From Capnocytophaga granulosa ATCC 51502 (GTDB taxonomy: Bacteria; Bacteroidota; Bacteroidia; Flavobacteriales; Flavobacteriaceae): a DNA stretch of 64,000 bases. Position 1 is the stretch's first letter. Every line of letters starts with the position of its first letter. The stretch spans positions 186,001 to 250,000 of the forward strand of contig NZ_KE150256.1 of assembly GCF_000411115.1 (NCBI RefSeq), in the 5' to 3' direction. Positions 53,257 to 62,036 of this stretch are shown piece after piece. The translations under genes were made by a program, and so were the position numbers. A model generated the notes under the pieces. It saw only the letters and a list, made by a program, of their open reading frames with translations, was not told where the DNA came from and did no database searches.

Positions 53257-54239
53257 CGGGGTATGGCTACACTTTCTATGATTTGTTGGATAATCTGTTC
53301 CGAGCGAATGCCTTCCATTTCCTTTTCAGGGGCAAGGATTACCCTATGCCCCAGTACGGGATAGGCGGCTTGTTTGATATCCTCTGGGGTTACAAAGTCT
53401 CGCCCTGCAAGGGCTGCAAAGCCTTTAGCAGCATTGAGCATCGCCAAGGACGCACGTGGAGAAGCCCCTAAGTAGAGGAAGCTGTTCTCACGAGTGTTTT
53501 GGGTAATTTTGGCTATATATTCTATCAGTTGCGGCTCTACAAGTATATTCTTAACCATAGCCTGATAACGCACTAAGTCCTCAGCCGAAAGCACCTTGCT
53601 CACTGTAGCGGTCTTGTCCTGTGCCTTGGCCTCATGCTCGCGGGTAATAATCTGAATTTCATCTTCCAACGAAGGGTAGTCAATCACAATCTTAAAGAGA
53701 AAACGGTCTAGCTGGGCTTCAGGCAGGCGATAGGTACCTTCTTGTTCTATTGGATTTTGGGTAGCAATCACCAAGAAAGGGGGCTGCATCTTAAAGCGTA
53801 AACCGTCTATAGTGATTTGTCGCTCTTCCATCACTTCAAAGAGCGCCGCTTGGGTCTTGGCGGGAGCTCGGTTGATCTCGTCAATAAGTATCAGGTTGGA
53901 GAAGATAGGCCCTTTCTTGAACTCAAATTCTGATTTCTTGAGGTCAAATACGGAAGTTCCCAACACGTCCGACGGCATAAGATCAGGAGTGAACTGTATA
54001 CGGCTAAAGCCTATATCCAAGGCCTTGGAAAGGAGCTTTACCGTAATAGTCTTGGCTATCCCTGGTACGCCTTCCAAGAGTACATGACCGTTGCTTAGCA
54101 GAGCTACCAGTAGGTAGTCTATCATCTTCTCTTGTCCTACGATGACCTTCTGAAGCTCGGAGCGCACCTGAGCCAATTGTTTTTGCAACAGGCCAAGGTC
54201 AAGGCGAGAGGCAAATTCTAATTTATTATTTTCGTCCAT
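53253..54239 (-). CDS. MoxR-family AAA+ ATPase
   Basis: The 328-residue AAA+ protein has Walker A LLEGVPGIAKT near residue 55, Walker B LILIDEINRAPAKTQAAL near residue 116, and ATQNPIEQEGTYRLPEAQLDRF as sensor and arginine-finger region. MoxR proteins act as chaperones that assemble or activate partner proteins. It is the centre of a conserved Bacteroidota cluster with DUF58, DUF4350 and DUF4129 proteins. Confidence 0.95.
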   Translation of the reverse strand: MDENNKLEFASRLDLGLLQKQLAQVRSELQKVIVGQEKMIDYLLVALLSNGHVLLEGVPGIAKTITVKLLSKALDIGFSRIQFTPDLMPSDVLGTSVFDLKKSEFEFKKGPIFSNLILIDEINRAPAKTQAALFEVMEERQITIDGLRFKMQPPFLVIATQNPIEQEGTYRLPEAQLDRFLFKIVIDYPSLEDEIQIITREHEAKAQDKTATVSKVLSAEDLVRYQAMVKNILVEPQLIEYIAKITQNTRENSFLYLGASPRASLAMLNAAKGFAALAGRDFVTPEDIKQAAYPVLGHRVILAPEKEMEGIRSEQIIQQIIESVAIPR

Positions 54240-54249
54240 AGGTATATCT

Positions 54250-55431
54250 TTAATGTATGTTCCAAAATTCGTCTATCCATTTGTCCAACTGGGTAAGAGT
54301 TTCCTCTTGGGCTTGTTGGGTTTGCTCAAAGTGTATAATGGTGCCAACTATCTGTTGTACTAAGTCCCTATCCTTGCCTGATTTGTTAGCTAACTTAGTG
54401 GCAAAATCCTCATTGATTTGCTGGGTATCGAGGTAGTATCTTTGTCTTACTTGGTCTAAGAAATAGGTAATCTTCTTACGTACCATATCGGTAGCATCGC
54501 GCTCTTGGTAGTAGAGCGAACTGATGCTTTGGGCAAACTCAATAGTGGTATTTTTTGGCTTTTCTATCACAGGAATAGTTCGTTGCTGGCGCTTCCCCTT
54601 AAAGAGCAGATACAGCACAAAGCCCAAAAGCATCAAGTGCCAGGCTGTACGCAGCTGTGGCTGACTCATGATAAAGCTCAAAGTATCTTCTCCTTGAGTA
54701 GGAGGGACAAACCAAACCGTTGGCCTATCCTCTGGCAAATAGGAGAGCACTGTAGCGACATAGGAGCGTGCCTCTTGACTCTCTTTGAGAAAGTAGTTGG
54801 TAAAGGCCATTGGGGGGCCTAAGTAGAGGAAGAACTTCCCCTTGCCATAAGGTACTTCTACAAAGTTGATTTTTTTTCTTATTTTTCTACCATCAGAGAA
54901 AAACACATAGCCCAAGGCCTTGTCCCGCTCCTTATCCAACTGGGTAAAGTAATTGACCCTCAGATAGGCCCTTTCTGGGTTGATATAGATCTGCTTATCA
55001 TAAGAGGTACTATTGAGTTGCAGATTGATATCTTCTACGGTTAGCTCATAGTCTATATCTATCTTCAGTGTATCCATTAGCCCATAATCTTGATTGAGAA
55101 AAAGCGCTTGGCTACCTGCCCTCACATCGGAAAGTATTTTTTTGAGAGATACCTCATCTATTCCTTCTGTGGTAAAAATATAATTATAATTTTCTTTTTG
55201 CTGATTTCTCCTAAGGTATTCGTAAGGGGTATAGGATATTTTATCTATCTTTTTAGAGAAAAAGTGCTTGAGCTGCTCACCAAAGATATAAAGCCCATAA
55301 GGCTGCTTACTATTGGCATCATAGGTCTGCTCCCAATCCACCTTTCTATCGGCCGATGAGAAGACAGTTAGTGCCATGACAATAACCACTACACTCAAAA
55401 GAATCAGATAATTACGTATTGCCTTTCCCAT
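54250..55431 (-). CDS. DUF4350 domain protein
   Basis: The 393-residue protein has an N-terminal membrane span (residues 5-24). The DUF4350 extracytoplasmic domain begins YDANSKQPYGLYIFGEQL near residue 39. A second span lies near residue 262 (LMLLGFVLYLLFKG), with a helical cytoplasmic tail. Members often resemble glutamine-amidotransferase-like folds and are always near MoxR/DUF58. It is directly adjacent to the DUF4129 gene (stop/start touching). Confidence 0.88.
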   Translation of the reverse strand: MGKAIRNYLILLSVVVIVMALTVFSSADRKVDWEQTYDANSKQPYGLYIFGEQLKHFFSKKIDKISYTPYEYLRRNQQKENYNYIFTTEGIDEVSLKKILSDVRAGSQALFLNQDYGLMDTLKIDIDYELTVEDINLQLNSTSYDKQIYINPERAYLRVNYFTQLDKERDKALGYVFFSDGRKIRKKINFVEVPYGKGKFFLYLGPPMAFTNYFLKESQEARSYVATVLSYLPEDRPTVWFVPPTQGEDTLSFIMSQPQLRTAWHLMLLGFVLYLLFKGKRQQRTIPVIEKPKNTTIEFAQSISSLYYQERDATDMVRKKITYFLDQVRQRYYLDTQQINEDFATKLANKSGKDRDLVQQIVGTIIHFEQTQQAQEETLTQLDKWIDEFWNIH

Positions 55432-56223
55432 TTACTTCTTTTTTTGAGTGTTTATATACCCTTGATAATCAGCCTTTGCCTCTTGGTATTGGACATCACT
55501 GATAGAGAACTCTCCATACCATATATAGTTATACACCTTGGAGAGATAGACAAAGCGTGCCTTCTGGGTTGGGTCTTTGATTTCTCGCTCATAGTCAGAG
55601 TTTGTTTTTCTCTCCTCCCAAGCTATTTGTCCTTTGTCAGAAAGTACCTTCAGTAGCCATAGATAATATAGGCGAATACTCTGGCGGGTATCATTCTGTT
55701 GTTCTGCTTTTTGTATCAGTGTAGGAAAATCGGCTTGATGGAGGTGCTTCTCTATGGCGTCCATAGGAATATCCGAAAGTTTTTCCTTACTCCTATCGGT
55801 TAGCCAGCGACCTTTGCGGCCAAGTGCCCAGCGTACCACAAAGAAAATAACGACCAATACCAGTACAAAGCCCAATAGTTGTAGCATATGTTGTGCCCCA
55901 TTCCCTTGTAAGTTTTTTCCATAGATAAACTCAAGTATCTTATATATGATGCGTACCAATACGTCCCAAAACCCTGAGAGAAAAGCATCATTCTGCCCAG
56001 AGGTGTCTGAGTAATCAAAATCAGCAGTGTTGTATTGCTCTGGTACCCCCTCAAAGGAACGCAGCGCATCGGGAGGGGTTTGCCTTACAGGAATCTGATA
56101 GGTAAGGCTGTCTTTTCCATGAGTAGCAGGAGCTTCTGTTTGTGCATACAAAGGCACTCCTATACACAGAAAGTATAGGAGTAGTCCGTATAATTGTATT
56201 TTTCGCCTATTCTTCTTTAGCAT
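55432..56223 (-). CDS. DUF4129 domain protein
   Basis: The 263-residue protein has a signal or anchor helix (LYGLLLYFLCIGVPLYAQ) and a membrane span near residues 112-132. The cytoplasmic DUF4129 segment has QSIRLYYLWLLKVLSDKGQIAW and KVYNYIWYGEFSI. It is a typical MoxR-cluster component, probably the membrane partner of DUF4350 and DUF58. It overlaps the upstream gene by 17 bp, which implies coupled translation. Confidence 0.88.
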   Translation of the reverse strand: MLKKNRRKIQLYGLLLYFLCIGVPLYAQTEAPATHGKDSLTYQIPVRQTPPDALRSFEGVPEQYNTADFDYSDTSGQNDAFLSGFWDVLVRIIYKILEFIYGKNLQGNGAQHMLQLLGFVLVLVVIFFVVRWALGRKGRWLTDRSKEKLSDIPMDAIEKHLHQADFPTLIQKAEQQNDTRQSIRLYYLWLLKVLSDKGQIAWEERKTNSDYEREIKDPTQKARFVYLSKVYNYIWYGEFSISDVQYQEAKADYQGYINTQKKK

Positions 56224-57097
56224 TTTGACCTATAAGATCTATTTCATCGGTATATTCCCCGTCTTTTTCTCCAAAGTGAATGAGTATTTGCAAGAATGTC
56301 TGAAAATTGGATGCTACAAAAACAACTGTAATGATAATAAGCAGCAATATAAAGACCAAAATCGTATTGCTTATAGTAGCTTCAAAGCCTGAGAGTCCTC
56401 CTAAGACTACCAGATAAACAACCATAGGCACAATAATTCCTGCTGTCGTTATAGCATAAATGATGAGGCTCATTACAAAAGTAGCCCCAAATTTGTCCCA
56501 AAAACCTACTTTTAACTGATTGAACACCTTACCCAAGGCAGGGAAATAATCCATTTTATCTTTGATATATATAAGCATAAATTGTTGCAAAAAGAGAACC
56601 ATAAAAGTACTCATAAAAGCACTGACCAGCTGAAGCAAGACAGGTTCTTCATCGAACAATTTGATAGTCCACAGCAAAATAAACCCAAAAGGAATTCCTA
56701 TGACAAAGAAAGAGATAAACCCAAAAGCAAAAGCTCGGGGAAGCATCACTCTGATCCTATCAAAAATCTCCTTAGCACTTATATCCGTCCTATAAGGTGC
56801 CTCCTCCAGCAGTTGCGTATAAGCAATAGGGAAACAAATGACAAACAATACTAAAAAGACAGACAACAGCAGCAAAACCAAAACCAACAAGGCCGTTGGT
56901 CCAAAACCAATAGAGGATCGAGAAGAAGCATAAAGAGCAAACATAGCTACTGCAATAATACCCACCGCTGCAAATATAGCACCATTGACTATTAAGTAAT
57001 TAGAGAAGAAATTCCTCGCATACTTCTTAAAGAAAGTAAACGTATCTCCAATGAGGGCACTAAAGCCTCTTTTCTTGTAGAAAATAAAATCATTCAT
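56207..57097 (-). CDS. Multi-span membrane protein of the MoxR cluster
   Basis: The 296-residue protein has about six membrane spans: near residues 35-55, 70-95, 115-140, 150-175, 205-235 and 242-265. It begins MNDFIFYKKRGFSALIGDTFTFFKKYARNF. I cannot name its family; similar uncharacterised membrane proteins occur between DUF4129 and SpoIIM genes in Flavobacteriia. It overlaps both neighbours, so it belongs to the operon. Confidence 0.8.
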   Translation of the reverse strand: MNDFIFYKKRGFSALIGDTFTFFKKYARNFFSNYLIVNGAIFAAVGIIAVAMFALYASSRSSIGFGPTALLVLVLLLLSVFLVLFVICFPIAYTQLLEEAPYRTDISAKEIFDRIRVMLPRAFAFGFISFFVIGIPFGFILLWTIKLFDEEPVLLQLVSAFMSTFMVLFLQQFMLIYIKDKMDYFPALGKVFNQLKVGFWDKFGATFVMSLIIYAITTAGIIVPMVVYLVVLGGLSGFEATISNTILVFILLLIIITVVFVASNFQTFLQILIHFGEKDGEYTDEIDLIGQNAKEE

Positions 57098-58064
57098 ATT
57101 TTTGACTATTTGATTTATAATGTTTTACTATAGGATATATCAAAAAATAATAGGTAATCACCGCAAGTGTCCCCAGTATGATTGTAAGGTTCAACCACAG
57201 GGGCATATCATAATAATAGCGCGTAATAAAGCCCTCTATAAAGCCTGCGGCTATAAAGAAAGGCACCGTTCCAAAGAGCAGAGACACACCTTCCTTGAAA
57301 GCAATCTTAAAGGAAAGCATACGCGAATAAGTTTTGGGGAAGAGAATCCCCCCTGTAAGGACAAAGCCGGCCGCTATAGCTATGATAATACTAAAAATTT
57401 CCATGGCTCCATGCAGCCACAAGGCCCTAAGGGCTGCATCTATCACGCCCATATCATAACAAAAATACGTGAAAGCCCCCAACATAACTGCATTCTGTAA
57501 CGCCATAAGGAAAGTTACTGTCCCAGCGGTAATCCCACAGAGGAAGCAGTAAAAAGCCACCTTGATATTATTGAAAGTAATCGCTATAGCCGTAGCCCAA
57601 TTGCTCCCTTGCTTATATATAGCCATAGGGTCGCCCCTCTCTATATGCTCCAAGGTCTTGTTTATATAGGTATCCCCCATAATGACCCTTACATAGCGCG
57701 GCTCGTAATAGGCCGAAAGTGTCCCCACCAAAGCGAAGAAGAAGAATAGGATAAAACTAAAATAAATAAGCTTTCGGTACTTATAGGCAAGCATGGGTAC
57801 ATAGTCGGTGAAAAAAAATTTCAATCTATTTTTTTCAATTCGCTTGGTTTTGTAAATTTTTTGGTATATTTGCGTGACCAAAAAATTGAGATATGTAACT
57901 GTATTACTCTTTGGGTAATAGGTCTGGGCAAAAGACAAGTCACCCAATAGCTGGACGTAATAATCCGCCATTTGGTCAGGGGAAATAGGCTTTCGCTCAT
58001 TTAGGACAGCCTCCACCTCCAACCATTTGTCTTTATTTTGCTTGATAAAGGCTACTTCTCTCAT
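57090..58064 (-). CDS. Stage II sporulation protein M-like membrane protein
   Basis: The 324-residue protein is soluble for 95 residues (MREVAFIKQNKDKWLEVEAVL) and then has about six spans. It carries the SpoIIM signature IAITFNNIKVAFYCFLCGITAG near residue 160 and LHGAMEIFSIIIAIAAGFVL near residue 217. In non-sporulators this family partners MoxR clusters and RDD proteins. It is first in the six-gene operon. Only 24 bp separate its ATG from the divergent RDD gene. Confidence 0.9.
   Translation of the reverse strand: MREVAFIKQNKDKWLEVEAVLNERKPISPDQMADYYVQLLGDLSFAQTYYPKSNTVTYLNFLVTQIYQKIYKTKRIEKNRLKFFFTDYVPMLAYKYRKLIYFSFILFFFFALVGTLSAYYEPRYVRVIMGDTYINKTLEHIERGDPMAIYKQGSNWATAIAITFNNIKVAFYCFLCGITAGTVTFLMALQNAVMLGAFTYFCYDMGVIDAALRALWLHGAMEIFSIIIAIAAGFVLTGGILFPKTYSRMLSFKIAFKEGVSLLFGTVPFFIAAGFIEGFITRYYYDMPLWLNLTIILGTLAVITYYFLIYPIVKHYKSNSQKYE
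57844..57872 (+). promoter_or_regulatory. Possible RDD-gene promoter inside the SpoIIM gene
   Basis: TTG at 57844-57846, an 18-bp spacer and TATATTTG at 57865-57872 match the consensus on the plus strand, about 215 bp upstream of the RDD start and antisense to the SpoIIM gene. The 24-bp intergenic gap is too small for two promoters. Confidence 0.45.
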
Positions 58065-58088
58065 ACAAGGTGCTAAATTAGAAAAAAT

Positions 58089-58829
58089 ATGTCAAAGATA
58101 CAAATAAAAACTACACAAAATATTCTGCTCGCTTTTGAGCCAGCTTCCATTGGAGAGCGTATGGGTGCCTTTGCTATTGATTTTGTCCTTATTATGGGTT
58201 ATGGATACCTTGTCAATGCAATCATGAAGCTTTTTTACTATAGCGCTATCAGCAATCCTTGGGAGTTTTTTGCGACCTATTTGGTACTGATGCTGCCTGC
58301 GGTCTTCTATCCCTTGGTAGCGGAATCCCTTATGCAAGGACAGACTGTGGGTAAGCGCATCATGAAAATCAGGGTACTCAAGATTGATGGGTATCAGGCC
58401 TCCTTTGGCGATTTTTTTATCCGTTGGCTATTTACTTTGGTAGAAGTGGATCTTTTTATGGGTTCGGCAGCACTTATCAGTATTATTTCTTCCAAGTACT
58501 CCCAGCGCTTAGGCGACTTTGCCGCAGGGACTGCCGTTATCACCGAACGCAACAAGATGAACATCTCTCATACCATCTTGGAAGAACTCTCCTATACCTA
58601 TCAGCCGCTCTTCACCCAAGCCGAGGTGTTACTCTTTTCAGATCAAGATGCTCAAACAATCAAGAACTACCTCGCCCTAGCCCTAAAAAGCAAAAACGGG
58701 CATCTCACCATAGCGCGCTTAGCGGACAAGATCACCGAAATCTCCAAGCGTGAACACACCTTTTTTACCAAAAAAGCCGATTTCGTCCAGCAATTCCTTA
58801 AAGATTACAGCTTTTATACGGGCAAGTAA
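58089..58829 (+). CDS. RDD-family membrane protein
   Basis: The 246-residue protein has the RDD domain: the opening EPASIGERMGAFAIDFVLIMGYGYL, then LMQGQTVGKRIMKIRVLKIDG with conserved Arg and Gly near residue 84, and SQRLGDFAAGTAVITE near residue 139. Three spans are visible, followed by a soluble C-terminal part of about 95 residues. RDD proteins may transport small osmolytes or ions. It is divergent from and functionally linked to the MoxR/SpoIIM cluster. It is the last core gene before the arsenic island. Confidence 0.9.
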   Translation: MSKIQIKTTQNILLAFEPASIGERMGAFAIDFVLIMGYGYLVNAIMKLFYYSAISNPWEFFATYLVLMLPAVFYPLVAESLMQGQTVGKRIMKIRVLKIDGYQASFGDFFIRWLFTLVEVDLFMGSAALISIISSKYSQRLGDFAAGTAVITERNKMNISHTILEELSYTYQPLFTQAEVLLFSDQDAQTIKNYLALALKSKNGHLTIARLADKITEISKREHTFFTKKADFVQQFLKDYSFYTGK

Positions 58830-58838
58830 TAAGGTTTT

Positions 58839-58859
58839 GGTTACGCAACGGTTACGCAA
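58839..58859. repeat. Direct repeat GGTTACGCAA at island edge
   Basis: GGTTACGCAA occurs twice with an 11-bp period, starting 10 bp after the RDD stop codon. It may mark an old integration junction. The following 58860-59360 is AT-rich and without a convincing gene. Confidence 0.5.
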
Positions 58860-59369
58860 ATTTATTTCTAAAAACATTCTGATAATCAATGTTTTAAATA
58901 AAAATATACTTGTTTTTTGAAAAATTACGAATAAAAAGCAAAACTACAAAAAATAATATAATTAGCTCATACAAAGAGGATTATCTTTTTGACAGGAAGA
59001 TAAGAGAAGACAGGAGCTTAGATGCTTTAGATAGTTTTTTCAAAATTAGGTATAATGGACAAAAATGTTGCTTCTTACAGATTGTTTTTTGAAACGAATG
59101 CCGCTTTTCCTCCCATTGTCGAATAAAAAATTTCAAACTATGTAGCTACCTAATTACGTTTTTACCTTCGTACATACTTGCTTGCTTTGATGTGTAAATG
59201 CAAAGTAATGTACAAATATACATATAGCTTTACATAGAATTATAAATAACTTTCTAAGTAAGTGATTGATTAAATATATTCCTAATATGCCTTAAATCAC
59301 TTTATGTGCTTATAGTGTTTATCTTATTTTCTTATGGTTAATTAAAATTTGACCTTTAGGAAAAATTTT

Positions 59370-59450
59370 CTGTTCACAGGAACAGAGCAAGTTGTGTTTT
59401 GAGGCACGCATTAGGCGTATAGGCACTCAAAACAACTTGCCCTTGCAGGG
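59370..59450. other. Cluster of three hairpins, possible transfer-element remnant
   Basis: CTGTTC/GAACAG (59370-59385) is followed by a long stem, GCAAGTTGTGTTTTGAG (59387-59403) against CTCAAAACAACTTGC (59426-59440) with a 2-base bulge. CCCT/AGGG (59440-59450) comes last. The 22-base loop is GC-richer than its surroundings. Such serial hairpins occur at origins of transfer or ends of integrative elements. No relaxase or integrase gene is in the window. Confidence 0.5.
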
Positions 59451-59525
59451 AGCTTAAAACTCACTCCGAAGTCGTGGTTTTTTACTTTTATATTTTTATT
59501 GCATTAAACTAAACAACAAAAAAAG

Positions 59526-59684
59526 GGGCTGTCTAAAAAGTTTTGATTTGTGAGGGCGAATTGCCTTTCGCCCCTACAAGGGAACCAAAAGTTATTGATT
59601 GTTAGTCTAATCATTTTACTAAAGTCTTAGACTTTTTCAAAATGTGAGAGGCAATCATACTTTTGAAGACTTTTTGGACAGCCT
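59526..59684. mobile_element. IS-end-like inverted-repeat element (about 159 bp)
   Basis: GGGCTGTCTAAAAAGTTTTGA at the left end mirrors TTTTGAAGACTTTTTGGACAGCCT at the right, resembling terminal repeats of Bacteroidota IS elements (GGCTGTCYAAAAAGT). There is no transposase frame, so it is a MITE or remnant. A small GCGAATTGCCTTTCGC palindrome lies inside. The right end touches the stop codon of acr3. Confidence 0.65.
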
Positions 59685-60724
59685 CATGCCGGAAACCAGC
59701 TTCGTGTGTTATTAGCAATCCTTACTAACATCAACATCACCGGAACTTCGACCAGCACGCCCACCACCGTAGCCAATGCAGCCCCGGATTGTAAACCAAA
59801 AAGAGAAATAGCCACAGCAACCGCCAATTCAAAGAAATTACTTGCCCCAATCATTCCGGCAGGTGCGGCAACATCATGGGGTAGTTTCCACCATTTCGCC
59901 CAACCGTAAGCAACGAAGAATATCAGAACCGTTTGCAACACAAGCGGAACTGCAATCAATAAGATATGCAGGGGATTGTTCAGTATCGTTTCTCCTTGAA
60001 ATGAAAACAGGATAATAAGCGTTAATAGCAACCCACCTACCATGTAATTATTAAATTTCTCAATAAATATATTGTTGAAATACTCCACACCTTTGCGGCG
60101 GATAACCATTATTCGAGTAATGACCCCAGCCGCAAGTGGTATCACAATAAAGAGCCCTACGGATAGCAACAGAGTGTCCCATGGGATAGATACGCCGCCA
60201 ACTCCCAGCAAGAAAGCAACGATAGGTGCAAACGCTACCAATATGATTAAATCGTTCACTGCCACTTGTACCAGTGTATAAGCGGCATCCCCTTTAGTAA
60301 GATAACTCCACACGAACACCATAGCTGTACAAGGTGCAGCCCCCAATAATACCGCCCCGGCTAGATATTCTTCGGCTAATCCGGCAGGTATAAAGGCTTT
60401 GAAAACCACATAGAAGAACAAATAAGCTATTCCGAACATGGTAAATGGCTTTATCAGCCAATTTGTAACACAAGTGACTATAATTCCTTTCGGACGCTTG
60501 CCGACATTCTTAACACTTTGAAAATCTACTTTTAGCATCATCGGATAAATCATTAACCAAATCAGGATTGCCACGGGTATAGACACGTTGGCATATTCAA
60601 ATTTGCTTAATGTTTGCGGAATTGCCGGGAGCCATTGTCCCACGGCAATTCCAATAATGATGCACAAGGCAACCCAGATAGTCAGGTATTTTTCAAAAAA
60701 TCCAATTCCTTGTTTCTTTTCCAT
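59684..60724 (-). CDS. acr3: Acr3-type arsenite efflux transporter
   Basis: The 346-residue protein has about ten membrane spans. It carries the Acr3 hallmark LLGAAPCTAMVFVWSYLTKGD with the conserved transport Cys132, the strand PVAILIWLMIYPMMLKVDF, and NFFELAVAVAISLFG with a membrane Glu in a late helix. It exports As(III) and perhaps Sb(III) using proton motive force. It is last in the operon. The C-terminus NTRSWFPA ends where an IS-like inverted repeat begins, so the tail may have been altered by insertion. Confidence 0.93.
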   Translation of the reverse strand: MEKKQGIGFFEKYLTIWVALCIIIGIAVGQWLPAIPQTLSKFEYANVSIPVAILIWLMIYPMMLKVDFQSVKNVGKRPKGIIVTCVTNWLIKPFTMFGIAYLFFYVVFKAFIPAGLAEEYLAGAVLLGAAPCTAMVFVWSYLTKGDAAYTLVQVAVNDLIILVAFAPIVAFLLGVGGVSIPWDTLLLSVGLFIVIPLAAGVITRIMVIRRKGVEYFNNIFIEKFNNYMVGGLLLTLIILFSFQGETILNNPLHILLIAVPLVLQTVLIFFVAYGWAKWWKLPHDVAAPAGMIGASNFFELAVAVAISLFGLQSGAALATVVGVLVEVPVMLMLVRIANNTRSWFPA

Positions 60725-60735
60725 ATGTTATAGTT

Positions 60736-61536
60736 TTACTTTGAGAGTTTCAGTATGCGTATCGCGCCTCTAATGACGATGAGAAAGACAATGATGCCTA
60801 TGATCAAATCAGGGGCGTTGCTGTTCAATAGTCCAACCAACAGCCCTGCAACGATGACTCCTATATTGACAATGACATCGTTGGCTGAGAAAATAACACT
60901 GGCTTGTATGTGGGCCTCCTTGCTCTTTGTGCGCTGCAACAACCATAGAGAGGCTGTATTGGCGATTAGTGCAATGAACGAGATGACAATCATAACTAAA
61001 AAGTCTGGGGGCGTTTCGAGGCCTATAAAGCGTTTGATAACTTCGATGAGCCCCAATACAGCCAGTGAAATTTGAAGGTAGCCACTGAGTTTTGCTACTT
61101 TTTGCTGACGGGCTATAGTTGTTCCAACAGCCATCAGACTCATGCCGTAAACCAAAGCATCTGCCAACATATCCAAACTGTCTGCGACCAAGCCCATCGA
61201 CTGGGAGATGATGCCTGTTGTGGCTTCTATGATGAAACATAGAAAGTTGATGACGAGCACCCAACACAACACCCGTCTCTGAACTTTGGAGGTGGTTTCA
61301 GACTTTGCTTCATCGCAGAGAGAAGATGCTGTTAGCTTGGCACCGAGGTTTAATGTTTCTAGCTGTTCCTGAATCGACTTCACTTCCCCGTGATGGATGA
61401 CAACTAAGGTTCTTTCCGCCAAGTCGAAATCGAGACGCTCCACTAAGGGACTATTGCCTAATTTCAGACGGATTAAATTTTCCTCGCATGGGCAATCCAT
61501 CTTTGGAACATTGAACTTAGAGATATATTGGTGCAT
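60736..61536 (-). CDS. CDF-type cation transporter without C-terminal domain
   Basis: The 266-residue protein starts with a heavy-metal-associated-like domain (FNVPKMDCPCEENLIRLKLG, Cys15 and Cys17). Six spans follow with the CDF signature SQSMGLVADSLDMLADALVYG near residue 113. It stops right after the sixth span, so the usual cytoplasmic CDF dimer domain is absent. It could export a divalent metal or have another role in the arsenic operon. Its ATG overlaps the arsC stop by one base. Confidence 0.85.
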   Translation of the reverse strand: MHQYISKFNVPKMDCPCEENLIRLKLGNSPLVERLDFDLAERTLVVIHHGEVKSIQEQLETLNLGAKLTASSLCDEAKSETTSKVQRRVLCWVLVINFLCFIIEATTGIISQSMGLVADSLDMLADALVYGMSLMAVGTTIARQQKVAKLSGYLQISLAVLGLIEVIKRFIGLETPPDFLVMIVISFIALIANTASLWLLQRTKSKEAHIQASVIFSANDVIVNIGVIVAGLLVGLLNSNAPDLIIGIIVFLIVIRGAIRILKLSK

Positions 61537-61964
61537 TATTCTTGTTTTCCTTGGATATGGTCGATGTAGAACTGATAGAAGCGGGCTTTTATTTCATCCC
61601 GTACCCGATGAAACTCACTGTTGATAAACTCGGGACTTCCGGCTGCTTCCGAGGGATCGTCAAACCCTATATGCAGCCTGTTTCTTACTTTAGCTGTAAA
61701 CATAGAACAACTTTCGTTTGCACCACCGCGAACGGTTATTACGTAATCCCATTCCTTGTCAAGATAGGTATTAACAGGTGTTGGGACATGTGAGGTAATG
61801 TCTATTCCAGCTTCTTTCATTACTTCCACCGCCTTGGCGTTTACCTGTTTCGCTGGTACCGTTCCACCAGAATACACTTCTATATTTTTGTCGAATGACT
61901 GTAGAAAGCCATGAGCCATTTGGCTACGGCAGCTGTTTCCTATACAAAGAATCAATACTTTCAT
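61536..61964 (-). CDS. arsC: Arsenate reductase, low-Mr phosphatase type, with Cys-to-Arg change
   Basis: The 142-residue protein has the phosphatase loop CIGNSCRS (Cys7, Cys12, Arg13), and GFDDPSEAAGSPE with the general-acid Asp region. In thioredoxin-linked ArsC the attack Cys passes electrons to two further Cys seven residues apart. Here the second, Cys86 in NESCSMF, is kept, but the first is Arg79 (codon CGC) in ITVRGGANE. A single TGC-to-CGC transition would explain it. Reduction by the known triple-Cys relay may be impaired. An alternative thiol partner is possible. Confidence 0.9.
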   Translation of the reverse strand: MKVLILCIGNSCRSQMAHGFLQSFDKNIEVYSGGTVPAKQVNAKAVEVMKEAGIDITSHVPTPVNTYLDKEWDYVITVRGGANESCSMFTAKVRNRLHIGFDDPSEAAGSPEFINSEFHRVRDEIKARFYQFYIDHIQGKQE

Positions 61965-62036
61965 CTTTTTATTTTTAAATTTGGAGATTTGACTTACTAC
62001 ATTGTTTGAATGCTTTTTGGAGGAAGCTTCTACATA

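Noticed and set aside
58910..59092. 60-residue plus-strand frame in the island edge
   Set aside because: It is Lys/Asn-rich with no recognisable motif, lies in AT-rich DNA and has no clear promoter spacing.
59370..59450. Functional origin of transfer
   Set aside because: Hairpins are present, but no nick-site consensus or relaxase gene could be identified, so it is only listed as a possible remnant.
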